From positions 19,728-26,202 of the forward strand of contig DAEB01000032.1 of NCBI GenBank assembly GCA_002495185.1: a stretch of DNA of 6,475 nucleotides. The letters are read 5' to 3'. How positions within the stretch are numbered: the stretch's first letter is position 1; every line of letters starts with the position of its first letter. Below are positions 5,403 to 6,475 of this stretch, piece by piece. This DNA comes from Thermoplasmata archaeon UBA184 (lineage in GTDB: Archaea > Thermoplasmatota > Thermoplasmata > Lutacidiplasmatales > UBA184). The translations under genes and the position numbers were made by a program. The notes under the pieces were generated by a model. The model did no database searches. It was given only the letters and a program-made list of their open reading frames with translations, and was not told where the DNA came from.

Positions 5403-6434
5403 TCAGTGGACGAATGCGGGCCGGAGGATCTCGGCGCTCGTCTCGACGGCGTCCCGGACCGAGCGGGTCCGCAGACCGCCGATCACGGCCGTGAGGTGGA
5501 CGACCTCGCGCGGCTCGGGCCGAACCCGCGTTCCGAAGACCAGTCGGTCGGGATGGTTCAGTCTCTGGCTCATCGACTGGAGGACCCGGTTGAGCGTTCT
5601 CAGGGTGAGGTTCGACCCGCCGTCCAGATGGACGAGGGCCGACGGTCGGTCCGAGAGGTGGTAGTCGAGCAGCGAGTCGGAGAGCGCCTGTTGGACGAGC
5701 CGCTCGGGCTCGGAAACGTGGTACTCCCCGACGACGAGCGTCGAGAGCCCCGACTCGCGCAGGTGGTTCTTGAGGCTCGCGAGGTCGACGTTCAGCTGCG
5801 ACGGGTTCTCGACCATGTCGACGAGGCTCGAGACGAGCGAATGGAGGTAGGCGTTGCGCACCTGGAAGACCCGATGGATCGGGAGCGTCTCGAACCGACG
5901 AAGCTTCTCGTTCGCGAGCGCCACGAGGAGGCCCCCGAGCTCCTCGAGCTCCGATACGGTCGCTTCGACGTTCTCCCGACGCGCACGATTGTTCTCCACC
6001 TCGACCTGAAACGGTAGGAAGACGACCGGGACCGCGAGGGTGGAGGTCGAGCGAAGCGCCCGGGAGAGATACGGGAGAAGGGCGCTCCCCGTGCCGCCTC
6101 CGATCCCCGCGAGAAGGAAGACGATCTCGAGAGGCCGGAGCCGCCGAAGGAGCTCGTCGCGGCCTTCCTCCACGGCCTGAAGGACGAGCGAGCGGTCCCC
6201 TCCGCTCCCCCGGCCGCGCAGCTCCCTCTGGCCCAGGAGGATCCGTTCCTCGACTCCGGTCCGAAGGAGCCGCGCCGCATCCGTGTTGACGGCGATCGCA
6301 CGCACGCCGGGGATTCCGAGCGCGACCAGGTCCTGGACCGCCTCGCTCCCGGCGCCGCCCAGGCCGACGACCCCGATCGTCGGCGCGAGGTCGAGGGACC
6401 CCCAGGCGTTCGGAGTCGGGCGATCGGCGGTCAC
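5403..6434 (-). CDS. FtsZ/tubulin-family GTPase, divergent paralogue
   Basis: The 343-residue protein has the FtsZ landmarks in order: T1 GVVGLGGAGS (21-30), T2 AVNTDAARL (48-56), T3 LLGQRELRGRGSGGD (66-80), the tubulin signature GGGTGSA (112-118), T5 VVFLPFQVE (137-145), T6 NEKL (175-178), helix H7 (190-209) and T7 QLNVDLASL (213-221). The C-terminal half with SALVHLDGG (265-273) fits the second FtsZ domain. Such proteins polymerise head to tail with GTP in the cytoplasm and drive division or shape. T7 carries Asp217 but has Ser220 where FtsZ has a second catalytic aspartate (E. coli Asp212). The protein ends soon after the core and lacks the long linker and tail peptide of typical FtsZ. It is therefore best called an FtsZ-like paralogue, not ftsZ. 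The GTG start at 6434 has a GGGAGGGG upstream. The frame stays open to the window edge, so a longer N-terminus is possible. Confidence 0.85.
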   Translation of the reverse strand: MTADRPTPNAWGSLDLAPTIGVVGLGGAGSEAVQDLVALGIPGVRAIAVNTDAARLLRTGVEERILLGQRELRGRGSGGDRSLVLQAVEEGRDELLRRLRPLEIVFLLAGIGGGTGSALLPYLSRALRSTSTLAVPVVFLPFQVEVENNRARRENVEATVSELEELGGLLVALANEKLRRFETLPIHRVFQVRNAYLHSLVSSLVDMVENPSQLNVDLASLKNHLRESGLSTLVVGEYHVSEPERLVQQALSDSLLDYHLSDRPSALVHLDGGSNLTLRTLNRVLQSMSQRLNHPDRLVFGTRVRPEPREVVHLTAVIGGLRTRSVRDAVETSAEILRPAFVH

Positions 6435-6438
6435 CAGT

Positions 6439-6462
6439 CCCCTCCCGCTTAGGGCGGAGGGG
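6439..6462 (-). promoter_or_regulatory. Hairpin overlapping the presumed ribosome-binding site of the FtsZ-like gene
   Basis: On the minus strand the sequence reads CCCCTCCGC, loop CCTAA, then GCGGGAGGGG, which pairs over nine bases with one bulged base. The GGGAGGGG of the 3' arm lies 4 bases before the GTG at 6434 and is the only Shine-Dalgarno-like sequence there. If the mRNA starts upstream, the hairpin would mask it. Transcription could instead start within or after it, and the promoter is not visible. Confidence 0.4.
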
Positions 6463-6475
6463 ATCCTTCGGCCGC

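Noticed and set aside
1..6475. tRNA or rRNA genes, CRISPR arrays, insertion sequences, defence or toxin systems
   Set aside because: Looked for by eye on both strands; no repeat arrays, cloverleaf-like segments, transposase motifs or terminal inverted repeats were seen. Coding genes with small gaps fill the window, and no gene-free stretch exceeds 300 bases.

Overview
The window looks like a chromosomal segment from a GC-rich archaeon, most likely a member of the Thermoplasmatota (inference). Three things support an archaeon. The first is an almost certain TrmY, the archaeal tRNA pseudouridine-54 N1-methyltransferase. The second is TATA-type promoters about 26-30 bases upstream of start codons, with essentially no leader. 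The third is a truncated protein resembling the archaeal radical SAM family that includes tetraether lipid synthase. Codon use is uniformly G/C-ending, and there are no insertion sequences, RNA genes or CRISPR repeats. Nothing suggests recent transfer.

Layout, left to right: the 3' end of a radical SAM-like gene (+, to 267), convergent with a small SWIM zinc-finger gene (-, 345-806). A divergent intergenic region (807-955) follows, then a CPA-type cation/proton antiporter (+, 956-2275). Next is a two-gene unit of a two-helix membrane protein (2338-2568) and a HAD phosphatase of the SerB type (2579-3229). Then come two unrecognised soluble proteins (3319-3897 and 4039-4707), each with its own promoter; the two promoters are nearly identical. 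TrmY (4770-5399) follows, and it converges with only three bases between stop codons on an FtsZ/tubulin-family GTPase (-, 5403-6434).

The genes do not form one pathway; most appear to be separate transcription units. The regulatory layout is the most coherent feature. Four plus-strand genes (2338, 3319, 4039, 4770) have a TATA-like element with its TTA beginning 28-30 bases before the start codon, which predicts leaderless mRNAs. The HAD gene, internal to an operon, has a Shine-Dalgarno sequence instead. Points worth following up are the FtsZ paralogue, which lacks the second aspartate of the T7 catalytic loop; the Asn-Glu pair at the ion-binding site of the antiporter; and the paired promoters with inverted repeats in front of the two unknown genes.
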